Below are positions 32,667 through 32,801 of a stretch of 32,801 nucleotides of DNA, piece by piece. The notes under the pieces are model-generated. The model made no database searches, was not told where the DNA came from, and saw only the letters and a program-made list of their open reading frames with translations. Source of the DNA: Ruminococcus sp. (GTDB taxonomy: Bacteria > Bacillota > Clostridia > Oscillospirales > Ruminococcaceae). Within the stretch, counting starts at the first letter, position 1. Every line of letters starts with the position of its first letter. The DNA is taken from assembly GCA_017934425.1 (NCBI GenBank), contig JAGBJO010000052.1:1-32801 (forward strand), in the 5' to 3' direction. Both the position numbers and the translations under genes were made by a program.

Positions 32667-32783
32667 TGCCGGCACTGAATTACTTTCCCGGGCCGTCGCC
32701 AGCCAAGTATCATCATCGTGAATGAGCTTAACTACCGTGTTCGGAATGGGAACGGGTGTGACCTCATTGCCATAAGCACCGAC
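32667..32783 (-). rRNA. rrf: 5S ribosomal RNA
   Basis: About 117 nt on the minus strand. The conserved 5S core is plain: AGGTCACACCCGTTCCCAT, then CCGAACACGG and AGTTAAGCTC. The 5' end GTCGGTGC pairs with the 3' end GTGCCGGC through several G-U pairs. The 23S and 16S genes should lie beyond the right edge. Confidence 0.95.
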
Positions 32784-32801
32784 TAAAGAAAACTGAAAAA
32801 G

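Overview
The window comes from a cellulosome-producing Ruminococcus, most likely R. flavefaciens or a close relative. The basis is a left-hand cluster that reads scaC - scaA - scaB on the minus strand, with cohesin and dockerin modules of the ruminococcal type and long threonine-rich linkers. Consensus-like sigma-A promoters, strong AGGAGG-type ribosome binding sites and clostridial families (GerA, CPBP, GTP-type PEP carboxykinase) fit a Firmicute. No sequence search was run, so the species call is from recognition only.

Layout. 1-7089 (minus): scaffoldin operon. ScaC is an adaptor with one cohesin and one dockerin; ScaA carries an N-terminal domain, a cohesin and a dockerin; ScaB is cut by the window edge and has 2 ScaA-like cohesins followed by at least 7 of a second type. 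A consensus-like promoter lies about 250 bp upstream of scaC. 7499-10500 (minus): a CapA-family lipoprotein, then the gtrA-like/dusB pair. 10719-16715 (plus): a GH3 lipoprotein, a 736-residue membrane-anchored acidic protein, and an ECF sigma factor overlapping a membrane anti-sigma-like protein with a huge Thr-rich ectodomain. 16755-20968 (minus): a PhoR/PhoB-like two-component pair and GTP-dependent PEP carboxykinase. 21318-26520: a cytidylate-kinase-like protein, a GNAT acetyltransferase, a CPBP membrane protein, a small Cys-rich protein and a large carbohydrate-binding lipoprotein. 26709-29648 (plus): a GerA-GerB-GerC type germinant receptor operon with a short third gene. 29815-32801 (minus): a CorA transporter with a leader containing short ORFs, an AT-rich polytopic membrane protein, and a 5S rRNA whose operon continues beyond the right edge.

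How the parts fit. The scaffoldins build the surface-bound cellulosome: enzymes dock on ScaA/ScaC/ScaB cohesins, and the ScaA dockerin is expected to bind ScaB. Several other products (GH3 lipoprotein, anti-sigma, carbohydrate-binding lipoprotein) share the Thr-rich exported style, so much of the window concerns the cell surface and polysaccharide use. The sigma/anti-sigma pair looks like a surface-sensing switch, and PEP carboxykinase fits the succinate-forming metabolism of this group.

Less expected elements are: a ~110 bp structured repeat found twice, each time downstream of a gene; a 108 bp MITE-like element with 14 bp inverted ends and a TTA duplication; a 52 bp near-perfect palindrome; three regularly spaced palindromes upstream of the sigma factor; and a cascade of two tiny ORFs in front of corA.
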